Below, piece after piece: positions 34,029-45,187 of a DNA stretch of 64,000 nucleotides. This DNA is from Heliocybe sulcata. Taxonomy: Eukaryota > Basidiomycota > Agaricomycetes > Gloeophyllales > Gloeophyllaceae. The DNA is taken from the NCBI GenBank assembly GCA_004369045.1, contig ML213523.1, forward strand, positions 261,688 to 325,687. The letters are read 5' to 3'. The notes under the pieces are model-generated. The model worked only from the letters and a program-made list of their open reading frames with translations, did no database searches and was not told the DNA's origin. The position numbers and the translations under genes were made by a program. Each line of letters opens with the position of its first letter. Within the stretch, counting starts at the first letter, position 1.

Positions 34029-34637
34029 TTGCCAGAGCTTACTGAATTAGCAGTCAATATGAAGGTCATGGTCACGCAGAATGTCAAGATGGACCTCAAC
34101 ATCACGAACGGAGCACGAGAGGTCATGGAAGAAATTCTGCCACCCGATGAATCAGGGCATGTGGACCAGCCAATTGTTAAGCTCAAGTATCTGCCTGGCC
34201 TTGAAGAGTCTGTAATCCGGCCGGCGGAAATCAGTATGCGCACGTTCCGTGTCAATATCACGAAGCTGGAGCAGGATAAAGTTATGCACACTGTGTGTCC
34301 ACAGCAGTGTCCAATTACACCAGCATCTGCTTTCACAGATTACAGAGTGAAAGGCCCTACTAGTTTGCGCTACATGTGTGATCGTGGATACCGCATCCCG
34401 CCAACTGGCAGGCTGAGCCTCCTCAATATTTATGTGGCACTGTCGAGAACCTCCGGGCAGATAATGATATGGCTTCTGCATGATTTTGACGGCAGTGTCT
34501 TCTTAACCGTTCATGATCCAGAACTTAGTACTTATATTATGGCCAAAGATGATCGATTGAACTTGTTGGGTGTGAAGACCAAAGCTGGTGAAATGGTAAA
34601 GCACAGCATGGGAGGGATAGCCAGTGGCAAGCATTGA
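34029..34637 (+). pseudogene. Helitron-type PIF1-like helicase C-terminal fragment
   Basis: About 200 codons in one open frame without an ATG show VTQNVKMDLNITNGARE, KLKYLPGLEESVI, FTDYRVKGPTSL and LSLLNIYVALSRTSGQI, followed by DPELSTYIMAKDDRLNLL. These match the end of basidiomycete Helitron-encoded PIF1-like helicases, including the motif VI region (YVALSR). The N-terminal Walker motifs, the Rep nuclease domain and recognisable Helitron ends are missing. In several places the fragment departs from the usual sequence, for example the shortened stretch before LEESVI, so it looks decayed. A stand-alone helicase pseudogene is an alternative. Confidence 0.7.
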
Positions 34638-34741
34638 GGAGGCAACAGACACTCAGTATTTTTCGGCAGATACTGAGCATCCTTCTCACTCACAGCCTTT
34701 GCGGATTTGAGAATAACAGGCGGGAAGCTCGGTCGTACAAC

Positions 34742-34846
34742 AGCGCCACAGTGTGCAAATATGAGCAAATTCGGCAAATGCCGTGATGGTGGGTCGAAAA
34801 GTGTGCCGCAATTCGAGGGTGGAGAACCCCTCCAAAAGGAGGGGCA
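34742..34846 (-). repeat. Dispersed repeat family 2, copy A
   Basis: Read on the minus strand it starts with the hairpin CCCCTCC-TTTT-GGAGGGG and matches 51887-52000 over about 105 bases with scattered changes. A shorter third copy lies at 52103-52182. Confidence 0.7.
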
Positions 34847-34884
34847 AACATGCATATCCGCGACTGCCGGGGCGGACGGAACGT

Positions 34885-34990
34885 TCTTGGCAGCGTCTTG
34901 TCCGTTTGACGATGAATGTGCGGTTTGGCATCCAGAAACATTGATTAATATCGCTACTGCTATCATATGTAGATGTCGGCCATGAGTTTG
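34885..34990 (+). repeat. Diverged copy of the ABCD transporter 3' end
   Basis: About 100 bases resemble 31885-31990, the last codons and 3' flank of the ABCD transporter, in direct orientation. The stretch GGCATCCAGAAACATTGAT is identical in both (31919 and 34927 regions), followed by similar AATATCG and ATGTAG blocks. It is non-coding here. Confidence 0.6.
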
Positions 34991-35437
34991 CAGCTTCGAG
35001 AGAGACCAAACGTGACGTATCTGGCTGCATGTCACGGCATGACCAGAGCTCCCATACACTTACTACGGCATCTCTTCTGCGCTCTTCAGATGTACAAGTA
35101 AAATTCAAACAAATAGTGGTGATGTTCCTTGTAAAGTGTCACGCAATGCCTAGGGGAGAGTTGGCCAAAATATCGAACGTAGACGGCAAGGCATGGCGAA
35201 CTTGAAGATTTGATGTAACCGCAACAGCTTCCAGTGTACAATTGATTGTCGGTTGTCGGTGAAAGGCAGTGAAGAGGGCAGACAGAGTGATGCATTGATG
35301 TCTTGAGACTTACGTGCATCCATCCGTCGAGGGTAGGACCAACGCCTCCACATAACACGGAACCGGGCTAGTATCGATTCACACTATTCTAATCTACAAG
35401 TTTTGGCTGCGATAGCATAACATGACAAAAGCACCGA

Positions 35438-37131
35438 CTATACATCCTTATCCTCCTTATCCCCCACGAGCGTCTCCGCATCCGACACGGCCGTCGACGA
35501 TCCCAGTTCACTGTAGCGCGCAATCCGTAGGCGCTGCGCTGGAGGAACCGCCTTGTCGTCGAGGCCCTGGCGATAACCGTGCTGCAGTATACCAACACGG
35601 TGCATCGACAGCAACTAGGAAGAGTTCAGCGGTCAGCGATGAGTGGTATCTAATGATGGAAGAGAAGCAAAACTTACGTTGTGCGCGGCGTTAGAGTGGT
35701 CGTAGACACCGCCAAAAAACGCCGTCGTGGCGTCCTTGCCAATGTACTTGACAATCAGGTGACGGCCGCCGGGGTGCTCGTCGACGAAGGTCGCAACGTC
35801 GTGGATGAAGCCGGCAACGAGAATCAATGGGCGCTTCATCGATTGCTCCTGGACTATGATAAGGAGTAAGCATAACGAAATTGTAATATAAAAATAGGAA
35901 CACGTACAGCTCTCCCAAGTGATAACCGGCAGGTCGTTGCTGTCCGGCGCCCACGTGAGCTTCTCCTGCGTCTGGCGAAGGCGCTTGAGCTGCATCGTGA
36001 GCTGACCCTTGCGAACCTCGTTATCGGGGAAGGTCTTGAGGTGGGACGCAAGACCGAGCTTGTAGCAAGCGACAATGAACCACTTCGTCGGGTCGTACTG
36101 GTACCACTTGATCGCGTTCCGGTAGTCCATAGGGAACTGATGGTGGAAGTTGTGGTATCCCTCACCGATGGTCGCGAACGCGGTAATGACGTGATCACGC
36201 GGTGTGTGCTTGTCGTCAAAGGGCGATTCGCCAAGCCAGTGGGCGAGCGAGTTGACACAGAAAGTCGACTACGGATGGCACGGTCAGACGAGCGCTTGAA
36301 TGACGAAAGGCAGGACTCACGTGGTGAACGAATGTCAGACGCAGCGCGCCCGCGAAAAAGAAGCCGCCTCTCCAGTCGCCCCAGAAGAGACCGGGGACGA
36401 CGGTCGGAAGCCCAAAGCCCATACCCAAGATCAACCACACATACCACCGGTGCTGCCACCGGACGATCTCGTTCTTGCTCAAGTCGCTGACATCGGCGAC
36501 ACCGGGCTTGCGCCTAGGCTTCACCAACATCCAACCGATGTGGGACCACCAGAATCCTTTCTGCGCGGAGTAGGGGTCGAGGTCGGTGTCCGTGTAGCGG
36601 TGGTGTGCGCGATGGCCGCGCGACCACCACTTGATGGAGCCTTCGACGGCGCCTGAACCGGCAAGCGCGAGGAAGTACTGCAGTGGGCGGGACGCGTTAT
36701 ACGAACGATGCGCCCAGAGACGGTGGTACCCAGCGGTGATACCTGTTCGACAGGTTATTTTCGAGCGGTCAAAAAAGCGCCAATGAATGGAACTTACCCA
36801 GTCCAGTCACATAGTAGTAGAAGACACTGAAGAGTGCCGTCTGCCATCGGAACTTGGTCGTGAACATGCCATAAATGGCGAGCGAGGGTGTAATGGTCAG
36901 AATTGCGACCGTCAAGTACTGCAGCTCCCTCCACCAATTGTTCCACGAGATAGGAGGGAGTTCCTTCTGGGTCTTGAGAGTGTGCTGGACATAGTTGTCG
37001 GGGATGTGGAGGTCAATTGGCTCCGGGTCCGCCTTCAAGCTTTTGACGGGATTAGAGGGCGGCGTGAGTGGCGGCGTGTAGGTCGCCATCTCGGGCGGCG
37101 GCGACTTGCGGGTTGGGTAGACGGACGACAT
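35438..37131 (-). CDS. OLE1: Delta-9 acyl-CoA desaturase with C-terminal cytochrome b5 domain
   Basis: This ER di-iron enzyme makes palmitoleoyl- and oleoyl-CoA, the substrate pool for the delta-12 desaturase at the left end of the window. The N-terminal cytosolic part starts MSSVYPTRKSPPPEMATYTP. Histidine boxes are HRLWAH (spliced), HRAHHRYTD and HNFHH in GEGYHNFHHQFPMDYRN. Membrane helices flank the first box and follow WYVWLILGMGFGLPTVVPGL. The C-terminal cytochrome b5 domain contains the heme-ligand motif HPGG in DEHPGGRHLIVKYIGKDAT and the second ligand H in YDHSNAAHN, followed by a spliced tail LLSMHRVGILQHGYRQGLDD to the stop. Introns near 36724-36796, 36264-36320, 35848-35910 and 35607-35680 restore frame. 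Start chosen at ATG; the three codons before it begin with GTG. Confidence 0.94.
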
Positions 37132-37560
37132 TGAAGTCACCGTACGTAGAAAAGAAAAGTGGAAGAAGAGGGAAAGGGCCCGTGGCGAGCAATTCCAAAA
37201 GTCGGGACATTATATAGGAAGCGTCTGGGGCAGGCGCGATCCGTTGGGGAACCGGAAAGTCAGGACCGCGCCACAATGTGTCTCCGCCTTTGCTTGCGCC
37301 TTGATTTTCCCCAAGCCTTGTTATGCCTGTCATTCTAGCCACTTTCTGGAGCGCTCGAGATGGCCTGCGTCGCCTAGCATCCCCGCACACAATATGTTTT
37401 TCTCCTCGAAGTGATCAATCAGCGTCACGGACGTGCATCCCGAAAAGGGAAATTAACTCATACCCAGCCTTTGGGGATTGGTGGCGTGGGCGCTCGGCCA
37501 CCTCGGTGCTGCTTTCCCGGGCACCCGTAATCAACCACCACGATAATTGTCCCGATCACG
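37132..37560. other. Bidirectional promoter between delta-9 desaturase and RRG7-like gene
   Basis: This 429-base spacer separates two genes read in opposite directions. It contains a TATA-like site on the desaturase side and no exon. Confidence 0.5.
37208..37217 (-). promoter_or_regulatory. TATA box of the delta-9 desaturase
   Basis: Minus-strand CTATATAATG lies about 80 bases before the ATG at 37131. Confidence 0.45.
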
Positions 37561-38262
37561 ATGATCATGACGCTGTTCGACGCTTTTATCCTTCCCAAGT
37601 TCAATAAGGTTACTTTACCTCTCCTTAGACGTTATCATGCTCCTCCCACCCCATCCGCGACGCACAAAGGCGTCGCATTCGAGAAGCGATCTCTGCGAAT
37701 TCTCCAGGAGCACCTATCCATGTCTTTACAGCGCATTGGAGGCAAGGACGACGGTGGTGTGGACCTCCGGGGCTGGTGGTGGCTGCCCCCTCCGCACATG
37801 ACCGTAAACAATGCGAACGAAGACCGCCGGCGTGTTCGCGTCATCGCTCAGTGCAAGGCCGAGAAGAAGAAAATGGGCCCGAACTACGTGCGCGAGCTGG
37901 AGGGCGTGATGCACCGGGACCTGACTGAAGAAGCACCATATGCTGCTGTCGCACTCCTGATCTCTGAGTCTGCATTCACCGCTTCCACTCTCCGCCTCGC
38001 ACAGTCATCCAAGATCCCGTTGCTCCTGCTTCACTTACCCTCGGACGACGACGAGAGCGGACTACCGGTTATCAGCACAGCCTTCTGGAACTCGGCGCTC
38101 ATGGGCCAGCATGGAATATTAGGTGGGGGGATCGATATTCGGTGGGAACGGTCACCAGATGGGAGTAGTGGCCGTCCTGGGCTTTGGTATCGCGGGGAGA
38201 GGCTGAAGAGTTGGATCCCTGATCCGGTGGATACGCCAGACGTACCTGAAGGTGTTCTCTGA
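37561..38262 (+). CDS. RRG7: RRG7-like protein (DUF2034), restriction-endonuclease-like fold
   Basis: The intronless gene encodes 233 residues. Near residue 40 it has GVAFEKRSLRILQEHL, then RIGGKDDGGVDLRGWW, and RVRVIAQCKAEKKKMGPNYV. D in GGVDL and Q-x-K in IAQCKAE form a PD-(D/E)XK-type nuclease core as in Mrr-like enzymes. The C-terminal region contains AALLISESAFTAS-type sequence and a WNSALMGQHGIL motif. In yeast the family member Rrg7 is mitochondrial and needed for respiratory growth; its biochemical role is unclear. The N-terminus, MIMTLFDAFILPKF, is not a clear targeting sequence, so an upstream exon is possible. It is divergent from the delta-9 desaturase. Confidence 0.75.
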   Translation: MIMTLFDAFILPKFNKVTLPLLRRYHAPPTPSATHKGVAFEKRSLRILQEHLSMSLQRIGGKDDGGVDLRGWWWLPPPHMTVNNANEDRRRVRVIAQCKAEKKKMGPNYVRELEGVMHRDLTEEAPYAAVALLISESAFTASTLRLAQSSKIPLLLLHLPSDDDESGLPVISTAFWNSALMGQHGILGGGIDIRWERSPDGSSGRPGLWYRGERLKSWIPDPVDTPDVPEGVL

Positions 38263-41200
38263 TACGCGGTCGCTTCGTAGACGCTGGTCACGCTTTCTTG
38301 GAGAACGAAAATCTGCCGCCGCTTCCAGTAGGATGCCCATTCCCTAACCTTGAACCTGTGAACCTCACCTACCTGCGCAGAATCCCAGATGACATGACCG
38401 ACAGGAAATGGCAGCATGTCGATCAGGCCCAAGGGATGCGCAGGCACAGCATCTGGTCACTCCTCGAGCTGCCCCCGTGCCCGTCCTCTATCTACCGAAA
38501 AGCCCCAGCATTATTCCTTTGTCATCCGTGCTGCCCAGCAATCTTGCCAGGATGGACGGAGTTGGGTGCAGCCTACACTAACTATCTACCTATGTACAAA
38601 TCCACGTACCTTCGCATCAATGCATGTTATAGTTTCTTGGTAGCTGGACACGGAAATCTGTGCCACACGGGGGAATCACAGTCCCTCTGCCCTGTTCTCC
38701 CGTTCCTCGTCTTCCAAGGACTACGGAATCATGCTACCCCAGCTTGAGGAACATTGGCCCAAATGAAGATGGTATTATGTCTATGGGGTGCGAGGGACGC
38801 ACGACCCGAGACATCTTTCCACACCCGTCGATGCTTCCTCTCCCCTCCTCTGGAGCCTGATACATCACTAAGGTGATGCCACCTTGTCTTCCTGGACGAT
38901 GATCTCCCGAGCACGGCGCTGCAGGGGCTCACCGTGGTCGGACGCAGTAGCGTAACCATCGGCCGAGCCTTTAGGCTATATCATATCATGTATCTACAAG
39001 GACGAGCGCATCTGATAGCGTGATCCAACGACGATGCGATGTGGATAATGATCGCGGGATATGATGTCTGTTGGATGCGGGACAAGGGGGAGCCGAAGTG
39101 CGGGATGTATTTCGGAGGGACGTGAAATAAATATACGTACCGAACTGAGATGCCGAGTCTATTCGTTGTTGAAGACCGCGGACGTACCTGGCGCACGTTA
39201 GCGTTGGCCACCGCCGGCAGGGACGCAGCTCAGTAGTTTCCAGCGAGCAGCTATCCTAAACCAGTAGAGCCAGGGAATACCGATGAGGACGGACGGAGTT
39301 GGTCTCGACTGGTGACAGAGCAGAAAACACGTCGGAAGAAGCAAGCCACAATTCCGGCCAGTACTGAGCTCCTCGGAAAGATCCCATGATGAGGCCGGTC
39401 GCATTCACTGTCGAAGACCACAACTGACGTACCTGGCGTAGTCACTGCTTGCCAAAGCGGGCAGAAAATGCACCACCCTGGTTTCCAGCATGCGATTGTC
39501 AGAGCAGAACAGGCAGCGCATACTGCCGAGGACGTAGAGGTGGCTTGGTTGATGATGGCGCAGGAAGCACGTCGGAGAGAAACCAGCCACCACATAAGCC
39601 ACGATCTCCGGCCGGTGTATAATGCAGGATACCGTGATGAAGGCCGGTTGCATCCACCGTCGAAGACCACAACTGACATACCTGGCGTGGCCACTCTTGG
39701 CCACGGCAGGCAGAGAACGCACCACCGTCCTTCCCAACGAACAACAGTCACAGGGAGGGAAACAAGTCGTGGAAGTACCGAGCTCATCTGCAATCGAGGA
39801 CCCCAACACGAAGACCAATCGCAGCATCTCGGCAGAGTTCCTTGAAAGCACAGAGATAAGACGCCGATAGGTATAAGCCTACGGAAAGATCAAACAATCA
39901 GCAACCAGTCCAGAAGGATTTTTCGAAGCCCGTCAGCTTTCCGTTCTTGGCCGCCCCTCCAAGCGGTTCCTTCGTATGGAGTGTACCAGGATGGAGAGGG
40001 TCGGCCGGGGCATCATCGAGGCTCGGAAGCCTCTATGGGGTGTGAAAGTCGCATCACACGGGCTACGTAGGACTGGACTTACCATTATGTTATGAGAAAG
40101 AAGGCCGAGCAGATAAGAGCCGCAGAAGAGACAAGGAACACGAGAGCATAGGCCCAGCTCAGTCGAAGAGGTGAGAGCGCATGTATCCAGGAATTCGGAA
40201 AGGAGCACAGGAAACCAGCACAGTGGACGCATACAATGGTATGCGATTGCCATCGCTGGCGCCACCAGGAAAGCGTATTCAGCATATACCCGCTTGGCCG
40301 GGTCCAGCTGGTAGCCGCAGAACCTTAGTGACTATCTGGCCTGTTCAGAGGCGTTGTCTGCATCGGGATAGAGGGCCTGTTGAAGCCGGCCGTAAAGGTC
40401 CACCACTGGCGTCCATTACGACTGCTTTGACCGTGGAAAGGAGCGCATACAGTCACCCAGAAAGCAAGGTTCGACTCAGATGATAAGCCCATGCGCACAT
40501 CGACCTTGTTGCCACAATGCCATCAGGTAAACACGCTCACCGGTACTACAATGGCGCTCACCTTGATGCAGCGAACAGGATTCTGAAGCCGTGGCCACGA
40601 AAATTGAACCCAGTCGAATGTCGAATGTATGCATATATGCGGTCTCCTAACAGCCAGACCGGATCTATGATTCGGTCTCCTTCGGAATTGTGCAGGAATC
40701 TCGCATGTTTCGACATTACCAAACTTCTATTGGCGGGTCTCGTGCGTACGTGCTGGATTGAAGTAGGCCGACCAAGAGCGAGTGTCGGGGAGACTGTAGG
40801 TGGCAGCACAAACAAACGACAGTCAGTTTTCGTCCAGCACAACTAGTCGTACGCAATATCTTGCCGCCGCACCTTCAGAAACGTTGCATTTCTGCCATAA
40901 CCGGTTCCCATCAGCGTTGCCGTAAGGGACATCATCTTGCCTTGCTGCGTCGAAGACGCCGGCTTCGGGAAGCAGTGGCATTCACTGAACCAGACAGTTG
41001 GGTGTTGTCCGGGCGAAGCGTGACCATCGATGAGAGGCTGGTCGCGACTGTCAAGGACGCGTCTGTATTTCCTCATGAGCAGCATGAGGAAAGGGTTTGA
41101 GAGAGAGTGGTGTAACCGGACTTCCAAATACAGGACTCAATATTTAACCTCCGACATCTCCGATAGCCTCACTACTACTCTGCATCGCAGCTATCGAGAA

Positions 41201-41804
41201 TCGCCCAATTCACCCAACATGAACCAACAGTTCCCCGGGCATGATGCAAACTCTTACAGATAGTGCTCTGCATTTCCACAAAGTATACGCATAGATCTCG
41301 CCTTCTGTTCCAGGAGAAGGGAAAGGCGGGCAGCTCAATACCTCATTCACCGTCGAAGGACCAGCAGCTAGAGCATGGCCCATTCTAGCTGCACAGGTAT
41401 ACTCTTCAAGCTTGCAAATATTTGCGGCTCGGTGCTCACCCTCATCAGACCTTACCTCGTAATGGGGCCTGGCCAAACGCGGAGCCGTGCCATCAATGCC
41501 ATAAACAACATAACCATCAGATTGCCACACATCTGTAGTGGGTGTTATCGGGCTCTGATCATGTAATTATAAAGCTCTCATCAACTCATTCCCATGTTAT
41601 GACAAGCTGCGGTCTACATAGCAACTACAACACAAGCTGTCCGTCGTGCGCTGACAGGAGATATCTAGCATGTCCGCTATCGAGGGATGTGGTGAGTTTC
41701 TTTCCTCACCCACCTATTCTTTCTACTGGTTGACCGCGCTTCCTCTCTTTTATTCTTTCACGCAGGCGTGAACATTGTCAAGGCGGCAATTCAAGTCGTG
41801 AATA
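38263..41804. other. Gene-poor region with tandem repeat
   Basis: About 3.5 kb shows no recognisable exon. Frames such as the 180-codon minus frame at 39251-39793 follow the repeat periodicity rather than a protein family. The repeat array is listed separately. Confidence 0.5.
39165..39900. repeat. Diverged ~245-bp tandem repeat, about three units
   Basis: The phrase GAAGACCACAACTGACGTAC followed by CTGGCG recurs with small changes at about 39170, 39411 and 39660, giving a period of 241-249 bp. The rest of each unit also aligns, with blocks such as GGCAGA-AACGCACCACC and GAAGCACGTCGGA. More eroded matches to the GTCGAAGAC block occur at about 40410, 40950 and 41347. Confidence 0.65.
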
Positions 41805-43400
41805 ATGGCAGAGCCGACTTCGTATCAATCCTATGAGCCGGCAGGCGTGACAGTGAGTGCAAGATAGTTTCTAGGCTGTCTTCCCCCTCCTGAAGGCTCA
41901 TACGACAATGGCTAGGCTACTATCATCGCTGGAGCGCTCTCCATCGTAGCAATCTTGATTGCGTTTGCGGTAAGAAGACACTCCGCCTCCGGTGATTTAA
42001 GTGATCTTATCTTCGATCGAACACTAGACCGGGGCGACTCGTACATTGGCAAGGGAAGATACACATGTCCGGCCGTATTTTATTTCGCTTTTGCTGGCCA
42101 ATTTTCTCCAGTCCTTCGGTACCGTCATGAACGCGAAATGGGTGCACCTCGGATATGTCTTGGGTGACAACTTCTGCGTCGTACAAGGTTCGATCCCCAA
42201 GATAAGCCTCCTGCAGTTGCACTGAATAGTCACTGTGGGTACTCAGGCATATTGAAACATGCTGGCAATATAGCCACCGCTATGTGGTAAGCCATGTTTC
42301 CTCTCTCTCAAGATTTGAAGCATACTTAGGCTGCATATCACTGCCTCTAGGGCATTCATGGTCGCCGCACACCTCTTCCATCTGTTATTCCTACGATGGA
42401 AGTCAACGAGAGTTGGGTTGTACCTCACGCTTGCATTGGGATGGTCCATCATTATCTTCATCGTCTCCCTCGGGCCGACAGTCATCGCAGACAGCACGCA
42501 CGGTCCATATTTCGGTGTCTCCGGACTCTGGTACGAATAACGAAGTTCGTTGTACCTTTGAGATTAAATGAGTAGGAATCCGACAGGTGCTGGATTACCC
42601 CCGACTACCCCCGCGAGCAGTTCTTTCTCGAGTACTTTTTCGTGAGTTCCGAATGCCCAATCAACCTTGTGTGTATAGCTGAAGGTGCCATCACTTGATC
42701 AGGAGTTCTTTGCAGCCGGCGTTAGCTTCTTTCTATATACCACCATCCTGCTCCGTGTCCGCGGCAACCTGATGAAGTGTGAAGGCAAGTGGCGCTTACG
42801 ATGGGTACCGCGTGGCGAGAGCTGGCAGTTGGCTATTTCTCGGGATATAATCGATTCCGCCATGGTCCGTGTCGCAACACATATGGTCTGGTATCCTGTA
42901 AGCAGGGAGTTACCTTACTGCCTATGTTGGGGTTTTCACCTTAGTTTATAGATCGCTTACAGCGTGCTCCTCCTACCGATTGCACTGGCCCGCATGACCG
43001 AGTTCGCCATGCGTGTCCCTAGCTGGGCTACCATTCTCTGCGACGTGATCTTCAATCTGAGCGGTACGCCGACTCCATCAACTTTCACCTTTCCTTCGAC
43101 TCACTTGCCACTGCAGGATTTATTAACGTGGTCCTTCTTGTGATGACGAAGAAATTGCTGCCAGACACCAACACCCTACCCACATTCGCAACGCCGCGCA
43201 AATCACTCGATTTGTCGTCTCCGGCAGCGACCGGCATAACCCCTTTTTTGATAACCTCTGCGCAGCAGGAGAAGGAGTCAGCGCCCGAGCGGCGTTCTCT
43301 GGCTTTGGCGCGTAGTGACAGCAATGGGAGTGTTTCCAGCGTTGAGTCGGATACTGCGCCTTTGGTGCGCACCCGGAACCAATACTCCATTCGGGCTTAG
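41805..43400 (+). CDS. Fungal GPCR-like seven-helix receptor
   Basis: The protein resembles the cAMP-receptor/Git3-like receptors expanded in Agaricomycetes, which signal through heterotrimeric G proteins at the plasma membrane. It starts MAEPTSYQSYEPAGV, followed by helix one ATIIAGALSIVAILIAFA. Next come RPYFISLLLANFLQSFGTVM (helix two), GDNFCVVQGILKHAGN (the conserved cysteine before helix three), LYLTLALGWSIIIFIVSLGP (helix four) and THGPYFGVSGLWCW, spliced to ITPDYPREQFFLEYFF. The later part has LRWVPRGESWQLAISRD, MVRVATHMVWYP and IAYSVLLLPIALARMTEFAM, then a helix NLSGFINVVLLVMTKKLLPD and a serine-rich tail to residue A before the stop. Seven short introns fit. Ligand is unknown. A G-alpha gene lies 6 kb downstream. 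Confidence 0.82.
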
Positions 43401-43777
43401 CTTATGATAACTGGACTACAAGTTATGTGGACGGACCATGTTATTTATTGTGGTGGCTTCTCTCGGGTTTCAGCTGGGCTGCTGGGGCGTAGAGTGTATT
43501 TTGCGTTTAATGCGCTGTAATTGACATGGCAGTGCATCTCCCTTAGATCTCCTACCGTAAATCAGTACGGCGAAGTGGGCATTTCGTACTGCTGCACAGG
43601 CACTGAGGCGGTGATGTCTTTATGGCCCAGATTCAACGAACATGCCGGGATGATGATATCAGCGCGTGATGCAAACATGATAACAATATACTACTCGTAC
43701 AATCTAAAAGCATCCATCCCATAATGATACAAATAAAAATAGAACTAGTCCGTGGCTGGGTATAATCCTATGCGTAA
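43401..43777. other. Convergent intergenic region
   Basis: It lies between the 3' ends of the receptor and the F-box-like gene. Nothing was recognised. Confidence 0.5.
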
Positions 43778-45187
43778 TCACCAGTCAAACCCGAGCTTGT
43801 CAGCTGTCGCATCGCCTGCCACTTTGCAGTCGAAATCAGCGTCATCAATGATTCCCTGGTTGAGAAGATCCCGGCAGTACTCCTGCAGGCGCATCGCCGC
43901 ATCAACATCCGGACCACCACACGGGATCGCGCATGCGCCAAGGACGGGAGTGTCCAGGCTTTCAGTGATGGTAACGCAGATCTCGTGGAGTTGGGCGTAG
44001 AAGCCGCTGTCCCCGCGCTGTTGGCGTAAGGCGAGGAAGTCCTGAAGCGCCGTGCACATGTCCGCCACGTCGTACTCGAAACACTGCACGGAGATACGCT
44101 CGATGGGCGAGCCTCCAAGGGTTGTGAGTGTGTCGACGACGTTGTCCACCGGAACGAGTGGTGTGAGGTGCAGCTTGCGGAGCTTCTTGAGCGGAAGCTG
44201 CGCGGGCCCGGTTACAGAGGTCGAGACCTCGGACGAGCCGAATGGGGTGTTGAGCGTGAACTCGTCAACGGTTCCGCCAACGTTGTGGATGATGCGCTCC
44301 GTACAGAGTCGATTGAACTCCTCGGTTTCGTGATACGAACTTCCGAGATCGAGGACTTCGAGGGGACATGCCACGGGCGCAGTCGCCCAGCGAGGATCGC
44401 CAAGGTGAGTGTCGCGAATAACGAGCTTGCGCAGTGTGGGAATGCGTAGCAGAGAAGGCAAAGACAGCTCGGACCCGAGTAGGGGATGGTCCTCGATATC
44501 CTCGTCCCCTCTCACGAGCGGAACGAATGGCACAGCACCTATCAGCTCTGGGGCGTGCATCTGAGAGCGAGAAATGTGCCACAGCGAGAGCTCTTCGAGT
44601 CTTGGCACGGACGCCGCGACTGAGACGACGAAGCGCTCACTTCTGCGGGGGTAAACTCAGGATATGATTCGGTCAACCAAGGCATGAAACGTACATTGGA
44701 GTCGAGGCTTCATCGCCACAGTTCTGTATGGATAAACCTCTGAGAGACCACAGCGACTTGAAGTGGGGTACGACATCCTTGGCCAAGGAGCCTTCAAGCC
44801 GGAGCCATAGGCGCTCGACGTGCGTGCAGTGGCTGAGAAGGGTAATCATCGCCTCGGTCCTCGTGGCAGCAGCACCGACGAATGATCGATCTCCCGCGGA
44901 TCGTGTGCAGACATCCAGACGGCGAACAAAAGGGTAATAGGAGGTTGGGACATCGCGCAGGAAGCTCATTAAATCCTCATGGCTCTTGAGGGTCACATTC
45001 TGTAATACGATTGTTAGCGCACAAACATCAGACTGTTGTGACTGGCGCTCACCTGAAAGATGTTGGTCGCACAGAGCTGGCGCATCTCTCGACTCACGAA
45101 CGCGACCGTCTTCGCCTGCTCGACCTCCAGGAGGTCTATGACGGCCAGCTTCATCTCGGTGGGCAGGGAGAGCCAGAGCGATTGCAT
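43778..45187 (-). CDS. F-box / leucine-rich-like protein
   Basis: The first exon, starting MQSLWLSLPTEMKLAVIDLL, is a classic basidiomycete F-box-like opening (LPTEMKLAVIDLLE, then VAFVSREMRQLCATNIFQ). Two introns (about 45000-45053 and 44641-44696) join it to NVTLKSHEDLMSFLRDVPTS and to a long last exon. The rest contains irregular leucine-rich segments such as LPSLLRIPTLRKLVIRDTHL and LPLKKLRKLHLTPLVPVDNV. Such proteins act as substrate adaptors for SCF ubiquitin ligases and are numerous in mushrooms; the target is unknown. The length of about 430 residues is typical. Confidence 0.72.

Larger units (their letters stand above)
31939..35437. other. Mobile-element and repeat zone
   Basis: Between the ABCD transporter and the delta-9 desaturase there is no intact host gene. 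It contains a hAT element, a Helitron-type helicase fragment, a copy of the ABCD transporter 3' end and members of two dispersed repeat families; each is listed separately. Confidence 0.6.

Noticed and set aside
36041-37134. Plus-strand frames opposite the delta-9 desaturase
   Set aside because: They are antisense shadows; all conserved motifs are on the minus strand.
39251-39793. 180-codon minus frame rich in cysteine and tryptophan
   Set aside because: Its repeats (VVVFD... and ATPG...) follow the ~245-bp tandem DNA repeat; starts and introns are lacking, so it is probably not a protein gene.
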